DNA of 45,403 nt from NORP181 sp047623555 (lineage in GTDB: Bacteria; Pseudomonadota; Alphaproteobacteria; Rhodobacterales; Rhodobacteraceae). Position numbers and translations under genes: made by a program. The notes below the pieces were generated by a model, which saw nothing but the letters and a program-made list of their open reading frames with translations, was not told where the DNA came from and searched no databases. Position 1 is the stretch's first letter. Each line of letters opens with the position of its first letter. Below are positions 25,415-33,738 of the stretch, one piece after another. Location: positions 1-45,403 of the forward strand of contig JBLHMP010000027.1 in assembly GCA_047623555.1 (NCBI GenBank). Reading direction: 5' to 3'.

Positions 25415-25486
25415 GTAGGGTGCGTGATTTCACGCACCATCCACACCCATCAATCCATCAAAGGTGCGTGAAATCACGCACCCTAC
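25415..25486. repeat. Perfect 24-bp inverted repeat, GTAGGGTGCG family
   Basis: The arms 25415-25438 and 25463-25486 are exact reverse complements, separated by 24 nt. Each arm is also nearly self-complementary (GGTGCGTGA TT TCACGCACC), so the element can form one long cruciform or two small hairpins. The outer ten bases equal those of the palindrome after gyrA (24825-24851). The right arm supplies the stop codon of the M32 carboxypeptidase remnant next to it. Structure resembles a REP/MITE-like dispersed element; no transposase is near. Confidence 0.85.
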
Positions 25487-25613
25487 AGCTCGTAAATTCC
25501 ACCAAATTTCGCCTAAAGATACTCCAGCAATGATCCCTCGGTCGGCTCAACCCCGCGGGCCAACGCAAACATCTCATGCCGCGCATATAGCCCGACATGT
25601 GACGGTTGCAACT
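25483..25613 (-). pseudogene. C-terminal remnant of a second M32 carboxypeptidase
   Basis: On the minus strand the frame reads LQPSHVGLYARHEM, LARGVEPTEGSLLEYL, stop, AKFGGIYEL. This aligns with the C-terminus of the intact M32 carboxypeptidase at 26596-28065 (LQSHGGLYAPREV, LASGVEPSEGPLLDYL, EAKFGGIYGL). A TAG (plus 25513-25515) replaces the Glu codon, and one extra codon is present. Nothing of the remaining roughly 450 residues is seen upstream. The divergence shows it is not a fresh duplication but the ghost of an older paralogue or transferred copy. Confidence 0.8.
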
Positions 25614-25689
25614 ACGGTATTGCTAGCTACAACACCCGAAACAGGCGCTTGGTAAAACAATGTTCGTGAACAAATTGGCTAATGCAGGT

Positions 25690-25722
25690 CGGGCGCAAAG
25701 CGGTCTATTGCCATTGCGCCCG
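25690..25722 (-). terminator. Hairpin downstream of the outer-membrane protein gene
   Basis: CGGGCGCAA (25690-25698) pairs perfectly with TTGCGCCCG (25714-25722) around a 15-nt loop, 6 bp after the stop of the minus-strand outer-membrane protein gene. There is no T run, so it is a weak terminator or 3' stabilising hairpin. Confidence 0.5.
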
Positions 25723-25728
25723 AAAACA

Positions 25729-26437
25729 TCAGGACCCCGGTACGATATTCAAAAAGCCACGATTTTTGAATGTTACTCCGCGTGCGGCACCAAAGTTAAT
25801 ACGCGCTCCGACGCCGATAAAGTTTTTTGAACCGGAAAGACCAAAAGCAGTGGCGTTTAGGTTGCCAATTTCGCCATAGAGCACCGACGTTGGCGACAAA
25901 TCGTAATCAACACCAACGCTAACTCGGGTCAAATCAACACCTTCGTTGAAAGTAGCGTAATCAAGTTTCCCTGTGACCGCAAAATTATTATCAAACCCAT
26001 GGCTCAGATCAATGCCAAAGATTTCACCAGAGACGCCGGAATAATCTCCGGTGCTCAAATACAATTCAGCGTCTAAGCCAGTGAATTCGAAACCGCCTTC
26101 GATTCCATAATAGGTGCCGTTATCGCCAGCCGCGTTTTCGTTGCCAACAAAGGCGCCAAGCGAGGTTGTTTCATTCACATGGAAAACCGTGTGCATTGTC
26201 GCATTTCGGCCAGTTTCGTTAATGGCATTAAAGTTGTAAAAACCCAGATCGAATTGCAGCGCAAATGTACGGGTAAACCCGACCTTCTAAACCACCGGTG
26301 AATTTGCTGGTAGACGCCGATGTATTGTCTGACAACGTGGAATAACCAATTTCGGCGGTGCCGCCGGTCACTTCCATCGCATGCGCACCATGCGCCAACG
26401 TCATCACGCCAAGCGCGCCTAAAATCGTAAATTTCAT
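25729..26437 (-). pseudogene. Outer-membrane beta-barrel (porin-like) protein gene with a frameshift
   Basis: The gene starts at ATG 26437 after GGAG with a clear signal peptide (MKFTILGALGVMTLAHGAHA) and beta strands (GGTAEIGYSTLSDN, SKFTGGLEG). The frame breaks near 26276 (plus coordinates). The next frame continues FTRTFALQFDLGFYNFNAIN, then HVNETTSLGAFVGNENAAG and alternating amphipathic strands to GVGARINFGAARG. Joined, it would be a barrel of about 235 residues, a small porin or OmpA-like barrel. Only one indel separates the halves and the rest is clean, so this is either a very recent mutation, phase variation or a sequencing error. The C-terminus does not end in the aromatic residue usual for BAM substrates. 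Confidence 0.75.
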
Positions 26438-26595
26438 GTACTTGCTCCAGAATTTGCCTGTCCAGCCTGTTTCCGGCTGGTTTGTAAGCCGATTCATAAG
26501 AGGCGTATTTAGCGAGAACAAGCTGCAGAAAACCGGCGGCGGGCCATTGTTGCCCCACCGCCGCATTTTCGGAAAACTTCGCGCGCAATCAACAA

Positions 26596-28065
26596 TTACA
26601 ACCCGTAAATCCCGCCAAACTTCGCCTCAAGATAATCCAACAACGGCCCCTCACTCGGCTCCACACCACTGGCCAGCTTAATAACCTCACGTGGCGCATA
26701 TAGCCCACCGTGTGATTGCAGGTTTTCGCGCAACCAACCGGTCGCGACCGCAGTATCCCCAGCCGCCAAATCAGTATCTAACGATGGCACAGCACCTCGC
26801 AAAGTTTCATATAAACACCCGGCATAGACATTGCCGAGCGAATAGGTCGGGAAATAGCCGAACAACCCAACCGACCAATGCACATCCTGCAAACAGCCAT
26901 TTGACGGCTTGTTCACTGCATAGCCGAAATCGGCCAAGAACCGGTCGTTCCAGGCCGCCTCAAGGTCATCAACCGCCAGATCGCCCGACATCAGCCCACG
27001 CTCAAGATCAAAGCGCAGCATGATGTGCAGGTTATATTGCACCTCATCCGCCTCGGTGCGGATATAGCCGTTCGAGACCCGGTTGACCGCGGCGTAAAAC
27101 GCATCTTCGTCGGCGACGCCAAAATCGCCAAACACGTCTTTCATCTGGCCGAACATCCAGCCGGTGAATTCGCGCGACCGGCCCAGCTGGTTTTCGTAAA
27201 TCCGGCTTTGGCTTTCATGCACGCCCATCGAAACGCCCTGCCCCAAAGGTGTTAACGCATAGTCCGGATTTATGCCCAACTCATAACAGGCATGCCCAAC
27301 CTCGTGGATGGTTGAATAGAAACAGTTGAACGGATCGGCCGGGTTGGTCCGCGTGGTGATACGCACGTCTGAGCCACTGCCGGAACTAAACGGATGCACC
27401 GCTTTGTCCAGTCGCCCACGTTTGAAGTCATAGCCAAAGCGGCGCGCCAATTCGCGCGACAGCCGCATTTGTTTACCCTCATCAAACGTACCCAACACGC
27501 CGCCCGGCGCTGGTTTGTCCAACACCGCCAGTCGCAAATCCACCAGTCGCGGACGCATCGCGTCAAACATCGCCGCCAGATCGGCGCCGGTTGTGCCCGG
27601 CTCATAATCCGTCAGCATAGCGTCATAAAGGTCGCCGCCTGCCGCCAATGCCGCACCTTCCTGTTGTTTCAGGTTCACAACCTCGGCCAGAACTGGCAAA
27701 AACGCTGCCACGTCCTCATCGGCCCGTGCTGCGGCCCATTTGCCCTGCGACTCGGATGTGACTTGGGCGATGGCGCGCGCCAGATCACCCGGCACTTTGT
27801 TGGCCCGCACGTATGCCCGGCGAATTTCACGCAATTGCGCCCGGCTCACGTCGTCCGTCGCCTCGGCATTTTCAAGCCAATCGCCGACCTGCGGGTTGGA
27901 TTGGCGCGCATGCAACACGGCCTCAATCGCGGCCACTTCTGCACCGCGTTGCACGCCTGAGTTGCGCGGCATCATGGTTTCCTGATCCCACCCCAAACGG
28001 CCCGAGATTTGCCCCAGCGCAGATGTATCGCGTTGATAGCTCATTAGATCGTCATAGCTGCTCAT
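26596..28065 (-). CDS. M32 family carboxypeptidase (Taq type)
   Basis: Zinc metallocarboxypeptidase removing C-terminal amino acids from peptides, cytoplasmic. The zinc motif is HEVGH (H254-H258) in STIHEVGHACYELG, with downstream GVHESQSRIYENQLGRS supplying the third ligand Glu. The 489 residues fit the family (about 490-505). SSYDDLMSYQRDTSAL and GRLGWDQETMMP are typical of the N-terminus. ATG 28065 is preceded by AGAGGAAC and overlaps the ctaA stop by four bases (ATGA), so the two are co-translated. A decayed fragment of a related gene lies at 25483-25613. Confidence 0.94.
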   Translation of the reverse strand: MSSYDDLMSYQRDTSALGQISGRLGWDQETMMPRNSGVQRGAEVAAIEAVLHARQSNPQVGDWLENAEATDDVSRAQLREIRRAYVRANKVPGDLARAIAQVTSESQGKWAAARADEDVAAFLPVLAEVVNLKQQEGAALAAGGDLYDAMLTDYEPGTTGADLAAMFDAMRPRLVDLRLAVLDKPAPGGVLGTFDEGKQMRLSRELARRFGYDFKRGRLDKAVHPFSSGSGSDVRITTRTNPADPFNCFYSTIHEVGHACYELGINPDYALTPLGQGVSMGVHESQSRIYENQLGRSREFTGWMFGQMKDVFGDFGVADEDAFYAAVNRVSNGYIRTEADEVQYNLHIMLRFDLERGLMSGDLAVDDLEAAWNDRFLADFGYAVNKPSNGCLQDVHWSVGLFGYFPTYSLGNVYAGCLYETLRGAVPSLDTDLAAGDTAVATGWLRENLQSHGGLYAPREVIKLASGVEPSEGPLLDYLEAKFGGIYGL

Positions 28066-29219
28066 GCCGAGGTTCCTCTTACGGATGTGATTTGCGGATA
28101 GGCGCTCTGGAAGCGGGCGCGCAGGATGGCCACCCATAGGGCGATGGCAACAATCTGATGCAGGATCGCAACCTGCCACGGCGCACCATAAAGGACGGTA
28201 ACAATGCCCAGCGCGATTTGCGAAAACAGCACGACAAACACCAGATTAAAGGCACTTCGCGTCGCCAGATTCGGGCTTTTGCGGCCGCGCAGCCAGACGA
28301 CGATGCCAAAGGCCAACACCAGATAGCCAACACAGCGGTGAATAAACTGCACAAGGCCGGGGCTTTCGAAAAAGTTCCGCCAGACCGGTTCCAATATCAT
28401 CGCATCCATCGGAATGACCTGCCCGCCCATCAATGGCCAGTCGGTAAAACTGCGCCCGGCATCAATGCCAGCCACCATCGCGCCAATCAGGATTTGCAGA
28501 AACACGAAATGCATCAGCCCCGTGGACATGCCAAACAACTGCGCCTCGCGCACGCGGCGCGCCTGCATGAGCGCACGGTCACCCCGTCCCAGCATCAAAA
28601 TGTACCAAGCGATGAAACCCAGAATGACAAAGGCCAGCCCCAGATGCACCGCAAGCCGGTAGCTGGCAACATCTGTGGCGCCTTCGCCGCTGACCACGCC
28701 GGATGACACCATCCACCAGCCAATGGCACCCTGCGCGCCGCCCAGAACACCGATCAACAGCAACCGACCGGTCCATCCGCTGGGGATGGATTTCGTCACC
28801 AAAAAACCAACAAAGCCAATAAACCAAACGAGGCCGATAACGCGGCCCAATTGGCGATGGCCCCATTCCCACCAGTATATCACTTTGAAATCAGACAATT
28901 GCATCCATTGGTTCTGAATGCGGAATTCATCAATTTCCTGATACTTGGCAAATTCTGACTGCCAGTCCGCGTCAGACATTGGCGGCAAAGCCCCGGCCAG
29001 TGGTCGCCATTCGGTGATGCTTAACCCGCTATCGGTCAGCCGGGTCAAACCGCCAACGACGATCATCAACACGACCAGCGCAAACAGCAGCATCAGCCAG
29101 ATCCGCACGCCGGTTGCGCGTCCACCACGGCCCCCAGAACGGCCCCGATCAATGACGCCGGTCTCAGCCGCCTGTGTCTCGCCTGAGACCTCTTCAAAGA
29201 TGTTTCGCTTGCTACTCAT
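28062..29219 (-). CDS. ctaA: Haem A synthase (COX15/CtaA)
   Basis: Inner-membrane enzyme oxidising haem O to haem A for aa3-type cytochrome c oxidase. The protein has eight TM helices in two four-helix halves. The haem-ligand histidines are in WWEWGHRQLGRVIG and the VHLGLAFVI helix of the first half, and QFIHRCVGYLVLAFG and AILHQIVAIALWV of the second. GGLTRLTDSGLSITEWRP is the family signature after TM1. It lacks the Cys pair of Bacillus CtaA, as expected for the alphaproteobacterial/mitochondrial type. Start ATG 29219 follows GAGG; an ATG 24 bp upstream is possible. It lies between trmJ and the carboxypeptidase. Confidence 0.95.
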   Translation of the reverse strand: MSSKRNIFEEVSGETQAAETGVIDRGRSGGRGGRATGVRIWLMLLFALVVLMIVVGGLTRLTDSGLSITEWRPLAGALPPMSDADWQSEFAKYQEIDEFRIQNQWMQLSDFKVIYWWEWGHRQLGRVIGLVWFIGFVGFLVTKSIPSGWTGRLLLIGVLGGAQGAIGWWMVSSGVVSGEGATDVASYRLAVHLGLAFVILGFIAWYILMLGRGDRALMQARRVREAQLFGMSTGLMHFVFLQILIGAMVAGIDAGRSFTDWPLMGGQVIPMDAMILEPVWRNFFESPGLVQFIHRCVGYLVLAFGIVVWLRGRKSPNLATRSAFNLVFVVLFSQIALGIVTVLYGAPWQVAILHQIVAIALWVAILRARFQSAYPQITSVRGTSA

Positions 29220-29281
29220 GGCTAACCTCATTCGCATATTCATGGGACCCTATGGCCCAGCGCCACGCGCGTCCAGAGAGG

Positions 29282-30028
29282 TTAATCGCCGCGCTCTTTC
29301 CAACGTACCATCTGGCGGATGATGCCGTGCATTATCTGCACATCTGCACGGGTCAACGGCATGCGTGACCACAGATTGCGCAGATTAAGTTTCATGCTTT
29401 CGGCTTTGGCCGCGGGATAAAAGAACCCGGCATCGCCAAGGCGTTCCTCATAATGCAACGCCAGTTTTTCCATCTCAACGCCGGTGGCCCAGCTGGTTTT
29501 GCCCAGATCCATCACCTCTGGCACAACATCGCCGGCCTGACGCTGCCATTCATACGCCATTAGCAACACACATTGCGCCAGATTAAGCGAGGCAAACACC
29601 GGATTAACCGGCACCGAAATGATCGCATTGGCCCGTGCCACATCAGCGTTTTCAAGGCCGGCACGCTCAGGCCCAAACAACACCGCCACCTTTTCCCCGG
29701 CAGCTATCTTTTTTGCGGCCATGGCCATCGCCTGCTCCGGGCTAACCACGGGCTTGGTCAAATCCCGCGTCCGCGCCGTTGTGGCAAAGACATACGAACA
29801 GTCGCCAACCGCATCCGCAACCGTGTCAACCAATCCGGCCTCATCAAGCAAACGCCCAGCGCCGCTTGCCATTGCCACCGCATTGGGGTTTGGCCAGCCA
29901 TCGCGCGGTGCCACTATACGCATCCGGTCGAGCCCAAAGTTCCACATCGCCCGCGCCGCCGCTCCGATGTTTTCACCCATCTGTGGGCGCACCAGTACAA
30001 AGGCGGGTTGCGGCTGTTCACTTGGCAT
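29282..30028 (-). CDS. trmJ: tRNA (cytidine/uridine-2'-O-)-methyltransferase, TrmJ type
   Basis: SPOUT methyltransferase that would 2'-O-methylate position 32 of tRNA anticodon loops. The trefoil-knot motifs are FVLVRPQMGENIGAAARAM at the N-terminus (motif 1), VLFGPERAGLENADV (motif 2) and VNPVFASLNLAQCVLLMAYE (motif 3). The 248 residues fit TrmJ, including the C-terminal extension missing from TrmL. It is the first gene of the minus-strand set trmJ, ctaA, M32 carboxypeptidase, with 62 bp to ctaA. Its 5' side faces the ThiE-like gene across 171 bp. Confidence 0.93.
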   Translation of the reverse strand: MPSEQPQPAFVLVRPQMGENIGAAARAMWNFGLDRMRIVAPRDGWPNPNAVAMASGAGRLLDEAGLVDTVADAVGDCSYVFATTARTRDLTKPVVSPEQAMAMAAKKIAAGEKVAVLFGPERAGLENADVARANAIISVPVNPVFASLNLAQCVLLMAYEWQRQAGDVVPEVMDLGKTSWATGVEMEKLALHYEERLGDAGFFYPAAKAESMKLNLRNLWSRMPLTRADVQIMHGIIRQMVRWKERGD

Positions 30029-30102
30029 GCGCGTTACTCCAACAAAATCTGCCCTGCTCTAATCCCCCTACCCATTCAGAGCAACCCACGCCTTCTTTTG
30101 TT

Positions 30103-30128
30103 CAAAAATATCCCCGCCGGAGGCATCC
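30103..30128 (-). repeat. Dispersed GGATGCCTCCGGCGGG motif, second copy
   Basis: On the minus strand this is GGATGCCTCCGGCGGG followed by GATATTTTTG, the same core as the plus-strand copy at 15047-15072. Here it lies in the 171-bp region between the divergent trmJ and ThiE-like genes, so it cannot serve as a terminator for either. No second GGAGG arm is present, so the hairpin is weaker. Confidence 0.6.
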
Positions 30129-30199
30129 TGACGGCAAATAGGTTTTCATCCTGCCAAAAAATTCGCTACACCACAGAAAATCATCCAAGGATCCGCCAA

Positions 30200-30820
30200 A
30201 TGGACAGCCCAGAGCAACCGCAAATCTACCTCATCACGCCCCCGGTTTTTGACCTTGAGGTGTTCCCCGACACCCTCGCGCGGATTTTGGATACAACAGA
30301 CATTGCCTGTATTCGCCTCAACATCGCCAGCACAGACGAAGGCGACATCACCCGCGCCGCCGACACCCTGCGCGAAGTTGCCCATGCCCGCGATGTGGCG
30401 CTGGTGATCACCGATCATGTGCTGATGGCCGAACGTCTGGGACTGGACGGCGTACATCTGACAGATGGTGCCCGCACCGTGCGGTTTGCCCGCAAATCCC
30501 TGGGTGTTGATGCGATTGTTGGCAGCTATTGCGCCGCCCTGCGCCATGACGGGCTATCGGCTGGTGAATCCGGTGCTGATTACGTCAGCTTTGGCCCGGT
30601 CGGCGCCTCGCCACTTGGCGACGGCACGGTCGCTGACACCGATCTGTTTCAATGGTGGTCCGATGTTGTCGAAGTTCCGGTTGTTGCCGAAGGTGGCCTG
30701 ACCCCGGCGCTGATCACAACCTTTGCACCAATCACCGACTTTTTCGGCATTGGCGATGAAATCTGGTCCACAGACGATCCACAGCGCGCCTTGGCCGATT
30801 TGTTAGCGGCAATGGGGTGA
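30200..30820 (+). CDS. Thiamine phosphate synthase-like protein (ThiE/TenI family)
   Basis: A 206-residue TIM-barrel protein of the ThiE/TenI superfamily. QIYLITPPVFD is strand 1, VALVITDHVLMAERLGLDGV and HLTDGA match the NDR...L.adGVHLGQ block of ThiE, YVSFGPVGASPLGDGT matches the phosphate-binding GPIFPT segment, and VVAEGGLTP the final glycine-rich loop. The N-terminal Asn/Arg pair of the diphosphate site (NDR) is changed to TDH, so it may be a divergent ThiE or a TenI-like relative rather than a proven synthase. ATG 30200 was chosen because the longer open frame upstream runs through trmJ. No thiamine genes are adjacent. Confidence 0.82.
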   Translation: MDSPEQPQIYLITPPVFDLEVFPDTLARILDTTDIACIRLNIASTDEGDITRAADTLREVAHARDVALVITDHVLMAERLGLDGVHLTDGARTVRFARKSLGVDAIVGSYCAALRHDGLSAGESGADYVSFGPVGASPLGDGTVADTDLFQWWSDVVEVPVVAEGGLTPALITTFAPITDFFGIGDEIWSTDDPQRALADLLAAMG

Positions 30821-30839
30821 TACGTCGTTAAACCAGCGC

Positions 30840-31979
30840 CTAAATCACCCGCTGAACAAACCAGAACGCCCCGATCAGCGCAATAATGATCGAGGCGGGC
30901 ACCGATATGCGGGCCCGATACCAGGGCTTGTTGCGAAACCACAAACCCACGGTCAGGAATGCCGTTGCAATAACCGTGAGCTGGCCCAGCTCAACACCAA
31001 CATTAAACCCGATCAGCGCCGGGAAAAACTGCCCCGCAGGCAGGCCCACCTCGCCCAAAACCGAGGCAAAGCCCAACCCATGCAGCAGGCCAAAGCCAAA
31101 TATCACCACGGTTCGCCATTTGTGTAATGTGTCTACAAACAGGTTCTCAACCGCCACATAGACGATTGATGCCGCGATCAGCGGCTCAACCACCCCAGCT
31201 GGAACATTTATCCAGCCCAGCGCGCCGAGCCCCAAAGTTATCGTATGCGCCAGGGTAAAGGCACTGATCTGCCACAACAGCGGGCCAAGCCGGGCACTGA
31301 GGAAAAACAACCCCAGCACAAACAGGATATGATCGAGCCCCTTGGGAATGATGTGATCAAACCCCACCGGTACATAGCTGGCGAACACTTGGGGGCCAGT
31401 TTGCTCACCGCCCCCCTCAAACGGGATCGGCGGGCTGCTGGTGCCCGCCTTAACATAGCCGGTGAACGGATCATTCACCCCCAGTTGGCGCAACACCAAA
31501 TCCCCCGCCCCCGCAGGCCAAGCCAATGTCAGGCTGGTCGCCCCGGATGGAATCGTGCCCCGTAGCGACAAATTACTGGCCCGGGCCAGGCTCACATCGC
31601 CAACAATAGGAATGGTGATTTCATAAATGCTTAACTCAACCGGCCCATTTGCATTAATCTTGAGCAGTTTGATCCAATCAATTGCAAAGGCTTTGACCTT
31701 GGTTTTCAGCACCGGTGCCCGCAATGCGCGCAATTCATCATAAGTGGCCGATTGCGCCGAATCGTCGGTGTCTTCGGCCCCGTTGATCACAACACCCGAA
31801 ACAATCGCCTCAATATTCAGCCGCAGATCAAGCGAGACAACGCCATCCGTTACGGTCAAATCCGCGATGGTTGGCGTCACCTCATGGGCGGCGGCCTTTT
31901 GCGGATAGATCAGCCATAGGGTTGACAACACGGCCACAAGGCACAGGCTGCTCCCAAACTGACTAAAGGTCCTGCCCAT
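30840..31979 (-). CDS. HupE/UreJ family membrane protein
   Basis: A 379-residue protein with a signal peptide (CLVAVLSTLWLIYPQKAAAH), an extracytoplasmic beta-rich domain (about 30-190), and a C-terminal membrane domain of about six helices. The membrane domain starts with VGFDHIIPKGLDHILFVLGL, the HupE/UreJ signature with conserved histidines, and contains SAFTLAHTITLGLGALG. Relatives are annotated as nickel/cobalt permease accessory proteins, but the substrate of this two-domain form is not established. The best start is ATG 31979, which places the signal peptide at the N-terminus. Its start codon overlaps that of the divergent DUF4198 gene by two bases. Confidence 0.85.
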   Translation of the reverse strand: MGRTFSQFGSSLCLVAVLSTLWLIYPQKAAAHEVTPTIADLTVTDGVVSLDLRLNIEAIVSGVVINGAEDTDDSAQSATYDELRALRAPVLKTKVKAFAIDWIKLLKINANGPVELSIYEITIPIVGDVSLARASNLSLRGTIPSGATSLTLAWPAGAGDLVLRQLGVNDPFTGYVKAGTSSPPIPFEGGGEQTGPQVFASYVPVGFDHIIPKGLDHILFVLGLFFLSARLGPLLWQISAFTLAHTITLGLGALGWINVPAGVVEPLIAASIVYVAVENLFVDTLHKWRTVVIFGFGLLHGLGFASVLGEVGLPAGQFFPALIGFNVGVELGQLTVIATAFLTVGLWFRNKPWYRARISVPASIIIALIGAFWFVQRVI

Positions 31980-32775
31980 GTTATTTCGCCCTATTTTGCC
32001 TGCGTTTTTGGTATCACTCATCGCGACATGCACCTTTGCGCATGAGTTTTGGATTGAACCACAGGAATATCAAGCGCAAAGCGGCACGCCCCTGACGGCC
32101 AACCTGCAGAATGGTCAATTTTTCACCGGCAGCAAACTGGCCTATTTCAGCAAACAGACCGAACGGTTTGATCTGATCCAAGGCGGTAATACCGTCGCCT
32201 ATCAGGGTCGTATGGGCGATATACCTGCACTGGACAGCATAACACCAGACAACGGGTTGCTGATTATCGTGCATGAAACTACGGACTCGTTCCTGACCTA
32301 CTCCAAATGGGAAAAGTTCAGCAATTTCGCCACACACAAAGGCTTTCCCGAGGCGATTGAACAGCATATCGCCCGTGGCCTGCCGCAAGAGGGATTCAAA
32401 GAGGTCTATACCCGCTTTGCTAAGGCTCTTATCGGCGTCGGCGATGCCAAAGGCAGGGATGCCGTAACCGGGATGGAGACCGAATTTGTCGCCTTGGCCA
32501 ACCCCTATACCGATGATCTGTCGGGTGGCCTGCCGGTGTTGTTGCTGTATCAGGGCAAACCGCGTGTTGATGCGCTGATTGAGGTCTTCGCCCGCGCCCC
32601 CGATGATACGGTTGAAATCACCACCACCCACACGGATGCAAACGGCCATGCGTTGATCGTGGTCAAACCCAATACGACCTATCTGCTTGATGCGGTTATC
32701 CTGCGCCAACCTGCCCCTGAATCCAAGGCGGTTTGGGAATCGCTCTGGGCCGCTATGACGTTCGCCACGCCCTAG
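31978..32775 (+). CDS. DUF4198-like secreted protein
   Basis: A 265-residue periplasmic protein. The signal peptide is MLFRPILPAFLVSLIATCTF, with mature start near AHEFWIEPQEYQ, the conserved beginning of DUF4198 (related to the NikM-like part of nickel transport systems). The C-terminal third (VEITTTHTDANGHALIVVK) is an immunoglobulin-like beta domain. The start is ATG 31978 with AAAGG about 8 nt upstream; an in-frame TGA shortly upstream excludes a longer form. It is divergent from the HupE/UreJ-like gene, and both families occur with metal transport, so a shared metal role is a reasonable inference. Confidence 0.82.
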   Translation: MLFRPILPAFLVSLIATCTFAHEFWIEPQEYQAQSGTPLTANLQNGQFFTGSKLAYFSKQTERFDLIQGGNTVAYQGRMGDIPALDSITPDNGLLIIVHETTDSFLTYSKWEKFSNFATHKGFPEAIEQHIARGLPQEGFKEVYTRFAKALIGVGDAKGRDAVTGMETEFVALANPYTDDLSGGLPVLLLYQGKPRVDALIEVFARAPDDTVEITTTHTDANGHALIVVKPNTTYLLDAVILRQPAPESKAVWESLWAAMTFATP

Positions 32776-32838
32776 ATTAAACGACAACCCACCTTCGCCC
32801 AGCTTGCACAAATCCTTATTTGGCGGCACATACTCCCT

Positions 32839-33738
32839 ATGAACACACATTCCTCCGCCCAGATCCTCTGTATCGGCAGCGTCCTGTGGGACGTTATTGG
32901 CCGATCCGCCAGCCATATGCGCCAAGGCTCCGACGTGCCCGGACGCATCACCCGCCTGCCCGGCGGCGTTGCCATGAACATCGCCATGACATTGGCGCGC
33001 TTTGGCATGAAGCCGGTGCTGCTCACCGCGATTGGTCAGGACACCGAAGGCTGCGAGCTGGTTGAGGCCTGCACACAACTGGGCCTTGTCACCAAACATA
33101 TCTATCGCTCGGATGATCTGCCGACAGATCGTTACATGGCTGTCGAAGGTGCCAATGGTCTGATCGCGGCGATCGCTGACGCGCATTCGCTCGAGGCTGC
33201 GGGCGACAAAATCCTGCGCCCCTTGGTTAATGGCGCCCTTGGCGACGCGGCGACGCCGTACCAAGGCCCCATCGCACTGGATGGCAACCTGACCCAATCG
33301 TTGCTGGAACATATCGCCAAAAGCCCAGCGTTTGGCGATGCCGACCTGCGCGTCGCCCCTGCCTCTCCGGGCAAGGCCGAGCGCCTGTTGCCGTTCCTCA
33401 ACCACCAGCGCGCCACGCTATACGTCAATCTGGAAGAGGCCGGGCTGCTGTGCCAAACCGAATTTACCAGTTCCGAGGCCGCCGCAACCGGCCTGCTGCG
33501 CCGTGGTGCCCGCCGGGTTCTGGTCACCGATGGCGGCCAGAGCGCCACCGAGGCTGACGCCAACCGCACCATCACCCAAACCCCGCCTGCGGTGCTTGTC
33601 ACCCGGGTCACTGGCGCCGGTGATACGTTCATGGCCGCCCATATCGCCGCTGAATCCGCTGGCGCTGACCGTGTTGACGCATTAAACCGCGCGCTCATGG
33701 CAGCAGCCACCTATGTTTCAGGGGAGACACCGATGTGA
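32839..33738 (+). CDS. psuK: PfkB family kinase, probable pseudouridine kinase
   Basis: A 299-residue sugar/nucleoside kinase of the ribokinase (PfkB) family. LCIGSVLWDVIGRSA is the N-terminal strand, RLPGGVAMNIAMTLARFG is PfkB signature 1, and VTGAGDTFMAAH (catalytic base D262) is signature 2. It overlaps the downstream pseudouridine-5'-phosphate glycosidase by four bases (GTGA). This fixed pairing is the main reason to assign pseudouridine as substrate: the kinase would make pseudouridine-5'-phosphate for the next enzyme. Translation starts at ATG 32839, 63 bp after the DUF4198 gene. Confidence 0.88.
   Translation: MNTHSSAQILCIGSVLWDVIGRSASHMRQGSDVPGRITRLPGGVAMNIAMTLARFGMKPVLLTAIGQDTEGCELVEACTQLGLVTKHIYRSDDLPTDRYMAVEGANGLIAAIADAHSLEAAGDKILRPLVNGALGDAATPYQGPIALDGNLTQSLLEHIAKSPAFGDADLRVAPASPGKAERLLPFLNHQRATLYVNLEEAGLLCQTEFTSSEAAATGLLRRGARRVLVTDGGQSATEADANRTITQTPPAVLVTRVTGAGDTFMAAHIAAESAGADRVDALNRALMAAATYVSGETPM

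Noticed and set aside
25415..25486. CRISPR-like repeat unit
   Set aside because: There is a single inverted pair and no repeated spacer pattern; no cas genes are present in the window.
29573..30199. Long in-frame 5' extension of the ThiE-like gene
   Set aside because: It runs antisense through trmJ and the region before ATG 30200 shows no ThiE-like sequence; the short form fits the family length.
32014..33405. A 463-codon minus-strand frame opposite the DUF4198 and PfkB genes
   Set aside because: Both plus-strand genes have clear family motifs, signal peptide or catalytic residues; the opposite frame is rich in Gln, Gly and His as expected of an antisense shadow.
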